Assembly: GCA_963693305.1 (NCBI GenBank)
Contig: OY855908.1
Span: forward strand, 868,001 to 932,000
Origin: Meandrina meandrites
Taxonomy: Eukaryota; Cnidaria; Anthozoa; Scleractinia; Meandrinidae
Reading direction: 5' to 3'
Length of the DNA stretch: 64,000 nucleotides
The notes below the pieces were generated by a model, which was given only the letters and a program-made list of their open reading frames with translations, searched no databases and was not told the DNA's origin. A program made the position numbers and the translations under genes. The number at the start of each line of letters is the position of its first letter. Within the stretch, counting starts at the first letter, position 1. Shown one piece after another: positions 56,401-62,743 of the stretch.

Positions 56401-59400
56401 ATTTCTGCATTTTGATGACTCTTCAGTCTTGCGTGACTCCTTGCGTGACTCGCTGTGTGATTCGCTGTGTTCCTCTCGTCGGCAACCTTTGCCTTTCTTT
56501 GGACGCCTGTCGCTCTTCTTTTTGTGATTTACAGTGTTCACCGTCGTTTTGTCACTCTCCACTTCTTTAGCTTGCATATCACTGAGCTCCAGGGCTCTGC
56601 CAGCTTTTAAAAGAGCAGTTAAATCAAGGTCTTCACGTAGTGCTTTCCGCCTCAGTGCGTTTCACTTGCAGCTTAGAATAATTTGCTCCTTGATTTCTTT
56701 ATCGGCAGCTGCAAATTCGCAGGTCTTCGCAAGAGTTCGAAGTCTTGTATGGAAACTGTCCAAACTCTCGCCTTCGTTTTGCTTAGCTTTCCTGAAATTG
56801 TAGACCTCGTAAGTCGTGTTGACTTGGGGATTGAAGTGAGCGGTAAGTTTTTCGACGGCCGTTTTGTAATCTTTGTCTTCGCCGGTGCCTTCAAGCATGT
56901 CGAAGATCTCGTCTACTTCGGGACCGCTGTAATGTAGCAGAAGAGCACGTTTTTGTTTTGCGTCTTCGATACCCATTCCTACAATTAGATTCTCGAATCT
57001 GGCTAGCCATTTCTTCCACCTTGGACCCACATTGCCGTCTAGGTGTACTTGGAAAGCCGGGAAAGTCGGAAGCGAAACTGCCATTTTGTCAAATATTTGT
57101 CAGGATTATGTTGTCCGCGCTTTGGGATTTGAGTTGTGTTGTCCGCGCTTCGGGACTTGAATTGCTTTGTCCGCGCTTTGGGACTTGAATTGCTTACTGG
57201 ATACGCTCCGTGGATCCTCGTCGCCAGGTGTGGTGTTGTACCATTTGAATAAAACCACCGCAAGTTAAACACAAGTCTGATTTATTGACTCCATGCTCGC
57301 GACGACTACAAGGGAAGCAGGAGTTCCTTTCGACCGCGTGCTCGTATGATTGACAGATGTCACAACACTACAGTAGGTAACATAATATTTTCTTTACAAT
57401 GCTACTTGTCAAGTACACAATGTTGCTTTCCCAAATATAACAGAAATACTGACTGGTTAGTGTATTATATATTAGCAAGTAGGATCATGTACTAGGTGGA
57501 ATGAAGTGAAAGTAGCCAGAGACAACCAACTGACAATAGCCTTGCATTGTATGTGACTACGTACCGACACAAAGGGAAATAATCATGTCGATCATGATAA
57601 TTATAGCAACAATAATAATGACACGGGTAACAGTGGTGTTGATAATAGTGATGGTTAAGTGGTGGCAGTGCTGCTGCTAATGAAGACTATGAATCTGAAA
57701 ACTATCCATCGAGTTGTTGGTTTTAAAAGCAAACCTTTGTGGCATTAACATGCTTGTTACATGATTCACACTTGTACTGATTGGCTCCCTCCAAGATCTC
57801 CATGGCAACGTAACTCATGGATAGGCTCTCCTCCAAGCCACTGCACCCAGAGAGGATCAAGGGAAGGTCAAGGTAATCTTCCTAGAAAAGTAAATGTGCT
57901 GGTTTGAATTAAGTGACATGCTGCCAAGTAAAATGAAGGAAAATTTTGCCAGAAAAATAACCAATAATATTTACCTCTCTTTCACTGACTTGACTGCATT
58001 CTTGACAAATTACCTTCAATACAATAAGAAAACTACCTCTTTAGTCAGGACAAAAAGGTGTATCTGGTCTGAGTCATAGCAAAACAAAAAGTATAGCCAA
58101 AAAACAGCAGATATGACAATAAGTGTAAAGGAGCAAGTTCTTCAGGGAAAAAAATGTGTAACATCAACTACCCTGACAATGCACCGACAAAAATTATTGG
58201 TTGTATGATGACTTAACTTCAACGATTCTATTATTTCTCTTGCAAAATACCATTAAAATAACAAATGCAAAATCGTTGTTTTATGGTATTATTAATAAAA
58301 TTCTCCTAGTAAACTAGTATTATGCCACAGTAGCCTGTAAGCAGAATTTGTCAGTTCTTGATATCAGGGCTCACTTACCTTAGTTACTGATGTTCCATGA
58401 TAAAGATTCTTAATCAAACCTTCTCCTGGTGTGCCAACAAGAGAAGACTCTAAAGCACTGAACAAAATTCTGTTTAATTCTTGAACATCATGTTGTTGAA
58501 AGCCCTGTAAATATATAAAAAGTGTATAAGTTTCTTGTCTAGGGAGCTGGGGTAGGGTAGGGTAGGGTAGGTTCATGTAGTGTAGGTCATGCCATACATA
58601 AGTTACAAACCTCATTTCCTGTCCAACCAAAACTATTTGTCAGCTCAGAAGTGAGGATACTGTTTTCATCCAACAAAAGAAGTTTAGCAAACAGTTTCTG
58701 AAGTTGAAGTGGTATCACTCTAATCTGAAAAATTAAATAACTAAAAGGTAATTTTATCCTGTATCATGGAAGAATATATTTAGTTAGTTTGTAAACACTA
58801 CCAATTTTTTTTATTATTTAATCTTTATTTTTTGCCAGTATATGTTAGGCAAAAGAGCTTCTAGACCAGTATTGTGTGATTCCAGAAAAAATCTACCCCT
58901 CAGATGCACTGTGCAGTACACATGGTACACTGTACTCTGTCCACTGTGCACTATATATACATGATACACTGTACTCTGTGCACTGTACATTGTACACTGT
59001 ACTCTGCATGTGCACTATACATAGTACACTGTACTCTGTGCACTATACACGGTACACTCTGCACCGTGCACTATACACGGTACACTGTGCACTATACATG
59101 GTACACTGTACTCTGTGCACTTTGCACTGTACACTATACACGGTACACTGTGCACTATACACGATACACTGTACGAAGTTTACTGTAAATTCTGAAGGGG
59201 TGGGAGGAATTGAAGAATGAAGCTTAACTGGAATTTCTTGAGGTAGGTGGTTAAAACCTGTATATATAAGAACCTACTAGATTTGTTTTTATAAATTTAG
59301 ATTCTTAATTAGAACCTACTGGAAATTTCAGGCTTAATAGGTTCTTATAAAAAAGTGTGGTTTAGAATGAAAATTTTAGCCTAACAGGTTCTTAAACTTT

Positions 59401-60980
59401 AGATTCTTTTACGCAGATTTTTACTGTATGTGTATTTTCTGGAACAACACATTGTAGGCATGAAATTAGTTGTTTTGAAGAAATTGTCCAAAAAAATCTT
59501 AGTGGTAAAGATGAGGTCTTGTAAGAATTAAGAGCTGACCTAATTGTAGCAAGTGGATGTCATCAAATTTTAATATACCTAGTTCTTTAAAGATTGGATC
59601 AGTATCAGCATGGATTTTAACATATATACAACAATAATTACATTTGTTCCTATGATCTCTGCACAACTAGACATTTCTGGCATGTCCTTAGCTCATAAAT
59701 AAGAGTAAAAGATGTTCACCTTTGAATTTGCTTTACTGTTGGGTTCATAACTAAGATCCTCTGCTCTTAGCTGGAAAAGGCCATCTGAGAAAGAAATAAA
59801 CCTTTTTTTACAAAATAATAATTTAATGCTTCTACTAGACCTGCCAGCTCTCATGCATTGAGTTTTATGCCTTCAGATCCAAAATATGGATCTCACACAT
59901 ACAGGCCAATTGCTCAATTCAATTTTGACGGAAAATAATCCAGAAAATAGGCATCGTTATTCTAGTTTAAGTCGATTTCACACACATCGACAATGTCTGA
60001 AAGTCATCAGAACATCTTTGGTGCCCATTGTTAATGCTCAGAAGTAAATGTAAATGTAAAAATGTAACTGTTGTTTATGGTGGTCATGCACTTAGCTTTG
60101 AGATAGCTAGTTTGCATGCATGCCACTGAAACAGAGGAAACAAATAGTTTAAATGAAACATAACATGGTTAAAAATCCCAACTGGCAGGAGGCAGACCAG
60201 CCGGCTATATACAAAGCGTGACCAAGGATATGAGCGAGAACAAATCCAGCAAGTGGCACGGCAGAGGGCTTGAACCGGGGACCTCCGGATTACAACATCA
60301 GCGCCCTAAACCACTTGGCCACGCTGCCTCCTATATAAAACTTTGGAAAACTCTGGAAAAAGATGGAATATCTTCAGAAACATGGAGATGGTACTCTCAC
60401 GCCTTTGACTTAGGAAAAGTTGGTAGGTATACTTCTACACAGCACATGGATCCAAGTAACTGCTTATGGATGTTGGTAAATATTTATGGAAGAGATAGGG
60501 AAACTATTTCCTGTTGTAAATGATAATCAGTATGAATCTGATTGCTGCTGCATGGTCATCAGTGGAAAGGAGGTGGGAAGGGGTGGTGGGTCAACTGGTG
60601 GGTTTACAAAAACTACTTTCGCTTGTGTTTACTGCTTCTCATCACAATATAAACCCAAACTACAACTATTTGGAAAATTACGACAACTAAAATGCGTTAC
60701 GTGCATGTAGTGTACGCTGTTTCAAATCATATGCATGTTTCACTTGTACCCTAGATTTTTAAAAAAAGAAAACATTACCTCTAAACTCTGGAGTAAAGAA
60801 CAACGTCTGCAGCAGAGAATTTAAATAACAAGTGGCTCCTTGATTCTGCAGGCCACAGATCCTTGTTTGACCTCTCGGTTCAGGGGGATAGTTCAGCTTA
60901 GCTTGCTTCGAAACTCTAGACGCAGTTGATTTCTCTTGTTCAGACTTATCTTCTTCAGTTTCAAAAAGAGACCCGAACAT
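44357..60980 (-). CDS. USP40: USP40-like ubiquitin-specific protease, 22-exon model (731 codons visible)
   Basis: This is a cysteine protease of the USP family (peptidase C19) that removes ubiquitin from proteins. Twenty-two exons found by eye join with consistent phase and GT-AG borders. The N-terminus MFGSLFE, the Cys box [15 protein letters not shown] (catalytic Cys51), the segment [17 protein letters not shown], the CxxC pairs at about C172/C175 and C220/C223 and the His box [12 protein letters not shown] (His305) match vertebrate USP40 better than other USPs. The C-terminal half shows ubiquitin-like stretches. The ATG at 60,978-60,980 is chosen because the family begins the same way. Oddity: the last exon runs into TAA after residue 731, whereas vertebrate USP40 has about 1,235 residues (from memory). 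Either the gene is shortened or further exons lie beyond the satellite. Introns 1, 6, 7, 9 and 15 carry transposons. Confidence 0.9.
44541..44578 (-). CDS. USP40: USP40 micro-exon 21
   Basis: A 38-bp exon ([12 protein letters not shown]). The phase 1 entry and phase 0 exit link exon 20 to exon 22 without a frame break. Acceptor TTTTCACAG, donor GTGAAG. Without it exons 20 and 22 are out of frame. Confidence 0.72.
44792..44858 (-). CDS. USP40: USP40 exon 20
   Basis: Residues 672-694 ([20 protein letters not shown]). Similarity to the family is weak here. It is supported by acceptor TGTCAG, donor GTAAAC, an open frame and the phase 1 end that exon 21 needs. Confidence 0.72.
44989..45126 (-). 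CDS. USP40: USP40 exon 19
   Basis: Forty-six whole codons (626-671). It begins [20 protein letters not shown] and ends KDTTVGEMK. The pattern matches the HIQTGIDCEPLLLNVL region of vertebrate USP40. Donor GTTTGT. Confidence 0.87.
45217..45290 (-). CDS. USP40: USP40 exon 18
   Basis: Residues 601-625, ending [12 protein letters not shown], like the vertebrate DGEDIFVWNGVE. The phase 1 start agrees with exon 17. Donor GTAGGA. Confidence 0.87.
45420..45510 (-). CDS. USP40: USP40 exon 17
   Basis: Residues 571-601, with [20 protein letters not shown]. It corresponds to the vertebrate VAKLVPAGLHIYQSL segment. The acceptor is TTTTTTAG. Ends in phase 1 before GTAAGT. Confidence 0.85.
45841..45918 (-). 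CDS. USP40: USP40 exon 16
   Basis: Twenty-six whole codons (545-570): [20 protein letters not shown] then LQTVFK. It matches the family pattern ...LTFDKRKTLGDLRQSIFQ of a ubiquitin-like fold. Donor GTAAAT. Confidence 0.85.
45983..46300 (+). mobile_element. tRNA-derived SINE, copy 1, in USP40 intron 15
   Basis: The head resembles a tRNA: A-box-like GGCCTAGTGGTTAGG at 45,985-45,999, an anticodon loop with TGT at 46,010-46,012 (tRNA-Thr-like) and a B-box GGTTCAAATCC at 46,028-46,038. A tRNA-unrelated body of about 250 bp follows and is shared with copy 2. It lies antisense to USP40 and makes up about three quarters of a 411-bp intron. Confidence 0.85.
46330..46423 (-). CDS. USP40: USP40 exon 15 (ubiquitin-like stretch)
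   Basis: Residues 513-544 ([20 protein letters not shown]...). The alternating hydrophobic pattern resembles the family's NTFELHLHLGPQYHFFNG, the start of a ubiquitin-like domain. Intron 15 is only 411 bp and is mostly a SINE. Confidence 0.85.
46575..46632 (-). CDS. USP40: USP40 exon 14
   Basis: A 58-bp exon for residues 494-513 ([19 protein letters not shown]), like the vertebrate VPCHLLNEMDAANIELQTKR. The acceptor CACAG is chosen over an AG 9 bp upstream, which would shift frame into a stop. Donor GTGAGC. Confidence 0.82.
47079..47239 (-). CDS. USP40: USP40 exon 13 ([10 protein letters not shown] motif)
   Basis: Residues 440-494. It carries [31 protein letters not shown]. The [10 protein letters not shown] motif is identical to vertebrate USP40, which makes the family call firm. 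Starts at phase 2 and ends at phase 1 before GTAAGT. Confidence 0.93.
47332..47489 (-). CDS. USP40: USP40 exon 12
   Basis: Residues 388-440, starting FFKKHSDVF and then a Ser/Glu/Gln-rich low-complexity linker ([18 protein letters not shown]). It corresponds to the FLQLHSQIF segment of the family. Ends in phase 2 before GTATAC. Confidence 0.85.
47839..47895 (-). CDS. USP40: USP40 exon 11
   Basis: Nineteen whole codons (369-387) starting [19 protein letters not shown]. It matches the vertebrate GISWNKKYRKQHGPL stretch. The acceptor AAAG at 47,896-47,899 is chosen because the next AG would break phase. Confidence 0.88.
48303..48440 (-). CDS. USP40: USP40 exon 10
   Basis: Residues 323-368, 46 whole codons. 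It follows the catalytic core and contains [15 protein letters not shown], resembling the HPLMILKAILLEE region of vertebrate USP40. Acceptor TCCAAG, donor GTAACA. Intron 9 upstream is almost 3 kb and full of repeats. Confidence 0.88.
48672..49169. mobile_element. 498-bp MITE with 15-bp TIRs and GACAT target duplication
   Basis: Perfect 15-bp terminal inverted repeats CAAGGCTGCTGCCTA lie at 48,672-48,686 and 49,155-49,169. GACAT is duplicated directly outside both ends (48,667-48,671 and 49,170-49,174). Inside, AGGAGCCC recurs in both directions, including an 8-bp stem with a 3-base loop near 48,697-48,715. No coding capacity. It lies in USP40 intron 9. The superfamily is not clear; 5-bp duplications fit several DNA transposon groups. 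Confidence 0.85.
49184..51008. mobile_element. Possible 1.8-kb TA-flanked non-autonomous DNA element
   Basis: TGTGGACTTTCA at 49,186-49,197 is matched by its inverse at 50,995-51,006, and each is bordered by TA. At the left end the repeat is part of a 15-bp stem (49,186-49,200 with 49,204-49,218; one mismatch; loop GAA). The interior has no clear ORF over about 70 codons and no recognised transposase. A TA-target MITE is one reading; chance cannot be excluded with a 12-14-bp match. Confidence 0.35.
51009..51402. other. Intron 9 remainder with G/C-rich tracts
   Basis: A G-rich run (51,147-51,170) and C-rich stretches (51,290-51,356) stand out from the AT-rich surroundings. A short inverted pair CTTGCC...GGCAAG lies at 51,273-51,290. 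No gene signal was found. Confidence 0.5.
51403..51475 (-). CDS. USP40: USP40 exon 9 (catalytic His box)
   Basis: Residues 298-322, with [15 protein letters not shown]. His305 in GHY is the catalytic histidine by family knowledge. It is followed by the ETWQ-like segment GTWCQP. Acceptor CTTCAG, donor GTAAGT. Confidence 0.93.
51694..51806 (-). CDS. USP40: USP40 exon 8
   Basis: Residues 261-298. It includes [14 protein letters not shown] and [11 protein letters not shown], leading into the His box. It is 113 bp and ends in phase 2 (CATGG before GTATGT), matching exon 9, which starts with the third base of that codon. Confidence 0.92.
51885..51990 (-). mobile_element. SINE body fragment
   Basis: The stretch with ACAAATATTGTAAAT, ACTTGTTAAA and ATCCCAACT follows the same order as the SINE body at 52,080-52,170. 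It lacks a tRNA-like head. It is an older, truncated copy lying next to copy 2 in the same orientation. Confidence 0.6.
52000..52316 (-). mobile_element. tRNA-derived SINE, copy 2, in USP40 intron 7
   Basis: On the minus strand the head begins GGAGGCGGCATGGTCTAGTG. It has a TTGTAA anticodon loop and the B-box GGTTCAAATCC (complement of 52,253-52,263). The body matches copy 1 over its length, including ACGTTGATACTTGTTAAA and the TTTTTCTTCAGTGCTG end. Confidence 0.85.
52613..52699 (-). CDS. USP40: USP40 exon 7 ([12 protein letters not shown] strand)
   Basis: Residues 232-260, 29 whole codons. [19 protein letters not shown] is the typical USP beta-strand motif LPxxLxxxLxRF. Acceptor CACCAG, donor GTAACT. 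Confidence 0.92.
52834..52977 (-). repeat. 3' LTR (144 bp)
   Basis: It is identical to the LTR at 57,229-57,372 except for two G/A differences (TACCG versus TACCA; AAGCGGG versus AAGCAGG in plus-strand reading). At 144 bp it is short for a Ty3/gypsy LTR. It is bordered on the left by the duplicated GTAGG. Confidence 0.95.
52978..52991 (-). other. Polypurine tract of the LTR element
   Basis: The minus-strand sequence GAGGAGGGGAGAGA directly abuts the 3' LTR, where plus-strand DNA synthesis is primed in LTR elements. Confidence 0.85.
53110..55116 (-). pseudogene. pol C-terminal part: RNase H and integrase
   Basis: An open segment of 668 codons in the same frame as the segment upstream. RNase H motifs are [12 protein letters not shown] (D81), the QTERE region (E117) and TDHKPL (D143). 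The integrase has a zinc-binding HHCC (H291, H294, C324, C327) and catalytic D357 (AMDFLGP), D412 (TDNGPPF) and E448 (NGEAE), which is the D-D35-E spacing. The tail is charged and ends in [17 protein letters not shown]. All visible catalytic residues are intact. The ATG at the start is internal; the real frame comes from the TAG just upstream at 55,273-55,275. Confidence 0.92.
55273..56577 (-). pseudogene. gag-pol middle part: zinc knuckles, protease, reverse transcriptase
   Basis: An open segment of 434 codons. It contains a Cys/His cluster from C57 to C90, ending with the CCHC knuckle [15 protein letters not shown] retropepsin motif MLDSGAS follows (D138). The reverse transcriptase has [22 protein letters not shown] (D359) and [10 protein letters not shown] (D421, D422; ISDD instead of the commoner YxDD). 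A TAG stop at 55,273-55,275 cuts the frame soon after the catalytic motif; the next codons continue the thumb and connection region in the same frame. Confidence 0.92.
56662..57084 (-). pseudogene. Gag N-terminal part
   Basis: An open segment of 140 codons starting [18 protein letters not shown]. It is followed by a helical Gag capsid-like region ([43 protein letters not shown]) typical of Ty3/gypsy Gag. It ends at an in-frame TGA (56,662-56,664), after which the same frame stays open into the zinc-knuckle segment. The start ATG at 57,082-57,084 lies about 145 bp inside the 5' LTR border. Confidence 0.85.
57211..57226 (-). other. Primer-binding site candidate
   Basis: On the minus strand, two bases after the 5' LTR, the sequence reads TGGCGACGAGGATCCA. 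The TGG start fits pairing with the CCA end of a tRNA. The tRNA species was not assigned. Confidence 0.65.
57229..57372 (-). repeat. 5' LTR (144 bp)
   Basis: Transcription of the element would begin in this copy because the element reads on the minus strand. It is followed on the plus strand by the duplicated GTAGG at 57,373-57,377. It has two differences from the partner LTR. Confidence 0.95.
57378..57734. other. Intron 6 remainder, low complexity
   Basis: AT-rich sequence with AATAATAATGA and GTGGTGTTGATAATAGTGATGG runs. No ORF, splice-bounded exon or transposon end was recognised. Confidence 0.5.
57735..57881 (-). CDS. USP40: USP40 exon 6 (second zinc-ribbon CxxC)
   Basis: Residues 183-231. 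It begins EDYLDLPL, as in the family's E(D/N)(F/Y)LDL motif, and ends [14 protein letters not shown] with the second CxxC pair (C220, C223). It is 49 whole codons. The following intron holds the LTR retrotransposon. Confidence 0.92.
57975..58013 (-). CDS. USP40: USP40 micro-exon 5 (first zinc-ribbon CxxC)
   Basis: A 39-bp exon of 13 whole codons for [13 protein letters not shown] (170-182). It supplies the first CxxC pair (C172, C175) of the USP zinc ribbon. It fills exactly the gap expected between exon 4 and exon 6 in the family alignment. Donor GTAAAT. Confidence 0.88.
58379..58504 (-). CDS. USP40: USP40 exon 4 (QHDVQELNR motif)
   Basis: Residues 128-169. It carries [17 protein letters not shown] and LYHGTSVTK, among the most conserved parts of the catalytic domain of USP40. 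The exon is 42 whole codons. The acceptor is TTTACAG and the donor GTAAGT. Confidence 0.95.
58549..58571. repeat. (GGGTA)n short tandem repeat in USP40 intron 3
   Basis: About four and a half copies of GGGTA sit inside a 106-bp intron. The transcript strand reads CCTACCC repeats. The plus strand has four or more G-runs and could fold as a G-quadruplex. Confidence 0.85.
58611..58724 (-). CDS. USP40: USP40 exon 3
   Basis: Residues 90-127. The start [20 protein letters not shown] and the end FGWTGNE closely match the USP40 helical segment between the Cys box and the QHDVQE motif. The exon is 38 whole codons with donor GTTTGT. Confidence 0.92.
58903..59180. repeat. Second, degenerate minisatellite rich in GTACAC/GTGCAC
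   Basis: About ten imperfect units of 20-30 bp built from GTACACTGTACTCTGTGCAC and CTATACACG. The hexamers GTGCAC and TGTACA are self-complementary, so single strands could fold. It lies in USP40 intron 2. It yields short Cys/Tyr/His-rich ORFs in several frames that are not genes. Confidence 0.85.
59265..59396. repeat. Inverted AAGAACCTACT motifs in intron 2
   Basis: TATAAGAACCTACT (59,265-59,278) and AGAACCTACT (59,311-59,320) face the inverse copies AATAGGTTCTTATA (59,336-59,349) and ACAGGTTCTTAAA (59,384-59,396). The stretch could fold into alternative hairpins and may be the remains of a small foldback element. Confidence 0.6.
59720..59784 (-). CDS. USP40: USP40 exon 2
   Basis: A 65-bp exon for residues 68-89 ([21 protein letters not shown] after a split Asp). 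The acceptor is TTTCTCAG and the donor GTGAAC. It aligns with the variable linker after the Cys box in vertebrate USP40. Phases 1 in and 0 out agree with its neighbours. Confidence 0.88.
60165..60331 (-). mobile_element. tRNA-derived SINE, copy 3 (5' part), in USP40 intron 1
   Basis: The minus-strand head is GGAGGCAGCGTGGCCAAGTG with B-box GGTTCAAGCC (complement of 60,267-60,276) and a TTGTAA anticodon loop. Only the first part of the body is present, ending near the ATCCCAACTGGCAGG motif on the plus strand. It is more diverged from copies 1 and 2 than they are from each other. Confidence 0.8.
60332..60778. other. Intron 1 proximal part
   Basis: No recognised feature apart from a G-rich run (60,568-60,602). 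The ORFs here have no family signature and are not bounded by splice sites that fit USP40. Confidence 0.5.
60779..60980 (-). CDS. USP40: USP40 exon 1 (start codon and catalytic Cys box)
   Basis: Encodes residues 1-67. The acidic, polar N-terminus starts [11 protein letters not shown]. The Cys box [18 protein letters not shown] follows, with catalytic Cys51 and a possible oxyanion-hole Asn46. The exon ends in phase 1 before GTAATG. Translation past the donor soon becomes FFF, showing the intron. Confidence 0.92.
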
Positions 60981-61114
60981 AATTCAATAGCCCACTATTA
61001 CTTTGTTAAACATACATGCTAAATTACAGATGTCAGATCAGCTGATTTCAATACAGATTGCACCATCATAAGCGCAGTTTTCGCGGTTTCAACGAATCAC
61101 GAGTTTTCCGCCGC

Positions 61115-61128
61115 ACTTCCGCCATCTT
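61115..61128. promoter_or_regulatory. Overlapping ETS and YY1-type motifs
   Basis: ACTTCCG (61,115-61,121) is the complement of the ETS core CGGAAGT. CCGCCATCTT (61,119-61,128) is the exact complement of the YY1 core AAGATGGCGG. Both are typical of TATA-less housekeeping and mitochondrial-gene promoters in animals. Confidence 0.65.
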
Positions 61129-61396
61129 GGTTTTCTGTTTATGAGCCCGCGATCGAGATCCGCAACAACAAAAAAACAACTTGGCAGGGAGGGGATAGTC
61201 AGAATTCACTTTTTATTATTGTTCTATTCGAATTAATTGGTACTAAAACAAAAAAAATAGATCCGCTTTTAGATTATATAAATTCTAACTTGTTGTGTAG
61301 TTTTTTGTAGATGTCTTATTAAGGACTTATTTAAATTGTCCTATTTTGAATCGCTTGATCCCGACCCCTCCCAACAGTGTTGAAAGTGCAAATTCC

Positions 61397-61416
61397 AATA
61401 TGGCGGACTACACGTG
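61397..61416. promoter_or_regulatory. Second YY1-like site and CACGTG E-box
   Basis: AATATGGCGG at 61,397-61,406 differs by one base from the YY1 core and is in the direction of ATPSCKMT. The palindromic E-box CACGTG follows at 61,411-61,416. Confidence 0.5.
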
Positions 61417-61669
61417 AGTTTGTTGATGTTCCTTGGCGGTCTAGCAAACGTACAGCTGTGCACTTCGTTCTGTACGGTGCAAGATATAGTGTTTAATGAA
61501 ATGTAAAAGTGGAACATTTCAGTATTGCAGAGATACGTGCTATCAGACTTGGTCAATAGCTTCGAATAGCTGCACTCAGTCACTGCTATAAATTAGCTGG
61601 TTCATTTTGATTTGTGCCAGATATTTTCCATGCCCTTGCATTGTAGAACAATCGCATTCTTCTAAAAGC

Positions 61670-61963
61670 ATGCCAGGGACGGACATAAATTCTCATAACC
61701 AACTTGGATTCGAGCTAAGAAGCGACGAAAAGGAGCCGCGAAAGTCATCAAAATTTGGCAAAGTTATTCTTGGGATTACTGGTGCTGCAGCTGTTGGAAT
61801 TGTTCTTGTAACTACACCTTTTGTGACACCAGCTCTGAGGAAGATATGTCTTCCTTATGTGCCAGCTACTGAGAGACAAATTGCTAATATTATACGTATG
61901 GCACAAGCTTACAAAGGGAAAGGGTCAACGTTGGTGGACTTGGGCAGTGGTGACGGGAGAGTG
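61670..61963 (+). CDS. ATPSCKMT: ATPSCKMT (FAM173B)-like methyltransferase, exon 1
   Basis: The family methylates a lysine of the ATP synthase c-subunit in mitochondria. The ATG at 61,670 (MPGTDINS) is the first ATG in this frame; an upstream TTG-led extension is not needed. Residues 32-47 form a hydrophobic, probably membrane-inserted segment. TPFVTPALRKICLPYVPAT is nearly identical to the vertebrate protein. The S-adenosylmethionine motif VDLGSGDGR lies at 89-97. The exon is 98 whole codons, donor GTGTGT. Head-to-head with USP40. Confidence 0.93.
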
Positions 61964-62039
61964 GTGTGTATTATTAATACATCAAGTTAATTATTTACCA
62001 GTGTAAAGTAATAAAAAAATTAAAAAAAACTCACCCGAC

Positions 62040-62184
62040 TGCATTGTTGAGTTATATAAGCATGCAGGAATTTTTAAGAACAAAAGAGAAGTGGATAGAA
62101 AAGCATGATGCGCATCCGAGTGCTTCTCGCACTTCTTGAGTGTTCTGAAAAATTCCCAAAGTGCTTATATAACTCAACAATGCA
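62040..62184. mobile_element. 145-bp foldback MITE in ATPSCKMT intron 1
   Basis: The first 23 bases (62,040-62,062; start TGCATTGTTGAGTTATA) are the exact inverse of 62,162-62,184. Similarity continues inward (GGAATTTTTAAGAAC facing GTTCTGAAAAATTCC). The middle GTGCTTCTCGCAC is itself partly palindromic. The two TGCA ends may be a 4-bp target duplication. No coding capacity. Confidence 0.8.
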
Positions 62185-62743
62185 CAAGGATGAACCTTTT
62201 TATTTTGTGATTAAACTGATGACATAAGCAGCATGCATTATAACTTGATAAAGCACATGTGCAACATAGACCGCATGCTTTATGGAGCAAAAATTAACTT
62301 GAACTGATCAATCACAGTGCATTTTATAAAAAGAACTACAACATGCCACCATTGATTCTGCATTCCCCTCTCCCAGTGGACAATTTGATAGAGGTGGCCA
62401 TGACGTTATCACTGATTTTGTTGTTCATTTTACTTTTGGAGAAGACAGAACCTGCAACTCAGCTGGAAACAGGATTCATAACTAGCTTATGACAGATGTG
62501 GGCAGGGGTGCTGCTTGCACGTGAGGCCCCAAACATGAGCCTGAGGCAGGCTGCTTTGATGATCTCCTCTATAAAATTGGAGTAACAACAAAACTATCTG
62601 TAATCTGGTTCTAGCTGAGTTGGTAAGCTGTCAGCTTATACTCTAGATCACTGTTTTGGGAACAGCCAAGCCATCACTCAGGGCATTAAAATAACTTAGC
62701 AGGTGCATATTTAAATATTGGAGTTTATTAGTGCATATAGAAA

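Larger units (their letters stand above)
52834..57372 (-). mobile_element. Ty3/gypsy LTR retrotransposon, 4,539 bp, in USP40 intron 6
   Basis: The element has two 144-bp LTRs starting TGTGGTG and ending ACTACA, flanked by the 5-bp duplication GTAGG (52,829-52,833 and 57,373-57,377). It reads on the minus strand, the same direction as USP40. Next to the 5' LTR is a primer-binding-type sequence starting TGGCGACGAGG. Next to the 3' LTR is the polypurine tract GAGGAGGGGAGAGA. One long frame covers Gag, zinc knuckles, protease, reverse transcriptase, RNase H and integrase, in the Ty3/gypsy order. Two in-frame stop codons interrupt it. No envelope gene was seen. The LTRs differ at only two bases, so the insertion is fairly recent. 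Confidence 0.95.
60981..61669. promoter_or_regulatory. Divergent promoter between USP40 and ATPSCKMT
   Basis: The two start codons face away from each other, 689 bp apart. The middle (about 61,070-61,165) is richer in CpG than its surroundings, with GCGCAG, TTCGCGG and CCGCGATCGAG. No TATA box is obvious at a sensible place. Motifs of the ETS/YY1 kind and an E-box are listed separately. Such layouts often drive both genes from one open chromatin site; that is an inference. Confidence 0.7.

Noticed and set aside
53306..56803. Plus-strand ORFs opposite the retrotransposon
   Set aside because: They are shadows of the gag-pol frame on the other strand.
58549..58571. Internal telomere repeat
   Set aside because: The unit is GGGTA, not the animal telomere TTAGGG, and only about four copies are present.
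58876..59220. ORFs of 94-114 codons rich in Cys, Tyr, Leu and His
   Set aside because: Translations of the second minisatellite; open in overlapping frames and without splice or promoter support.
61607..61669. Upstream extension of ATPSCKMT from a TTG
   Set aside because: No ATG in the extension, and the family N-terminus is satisfied by the ATG at 61,670.
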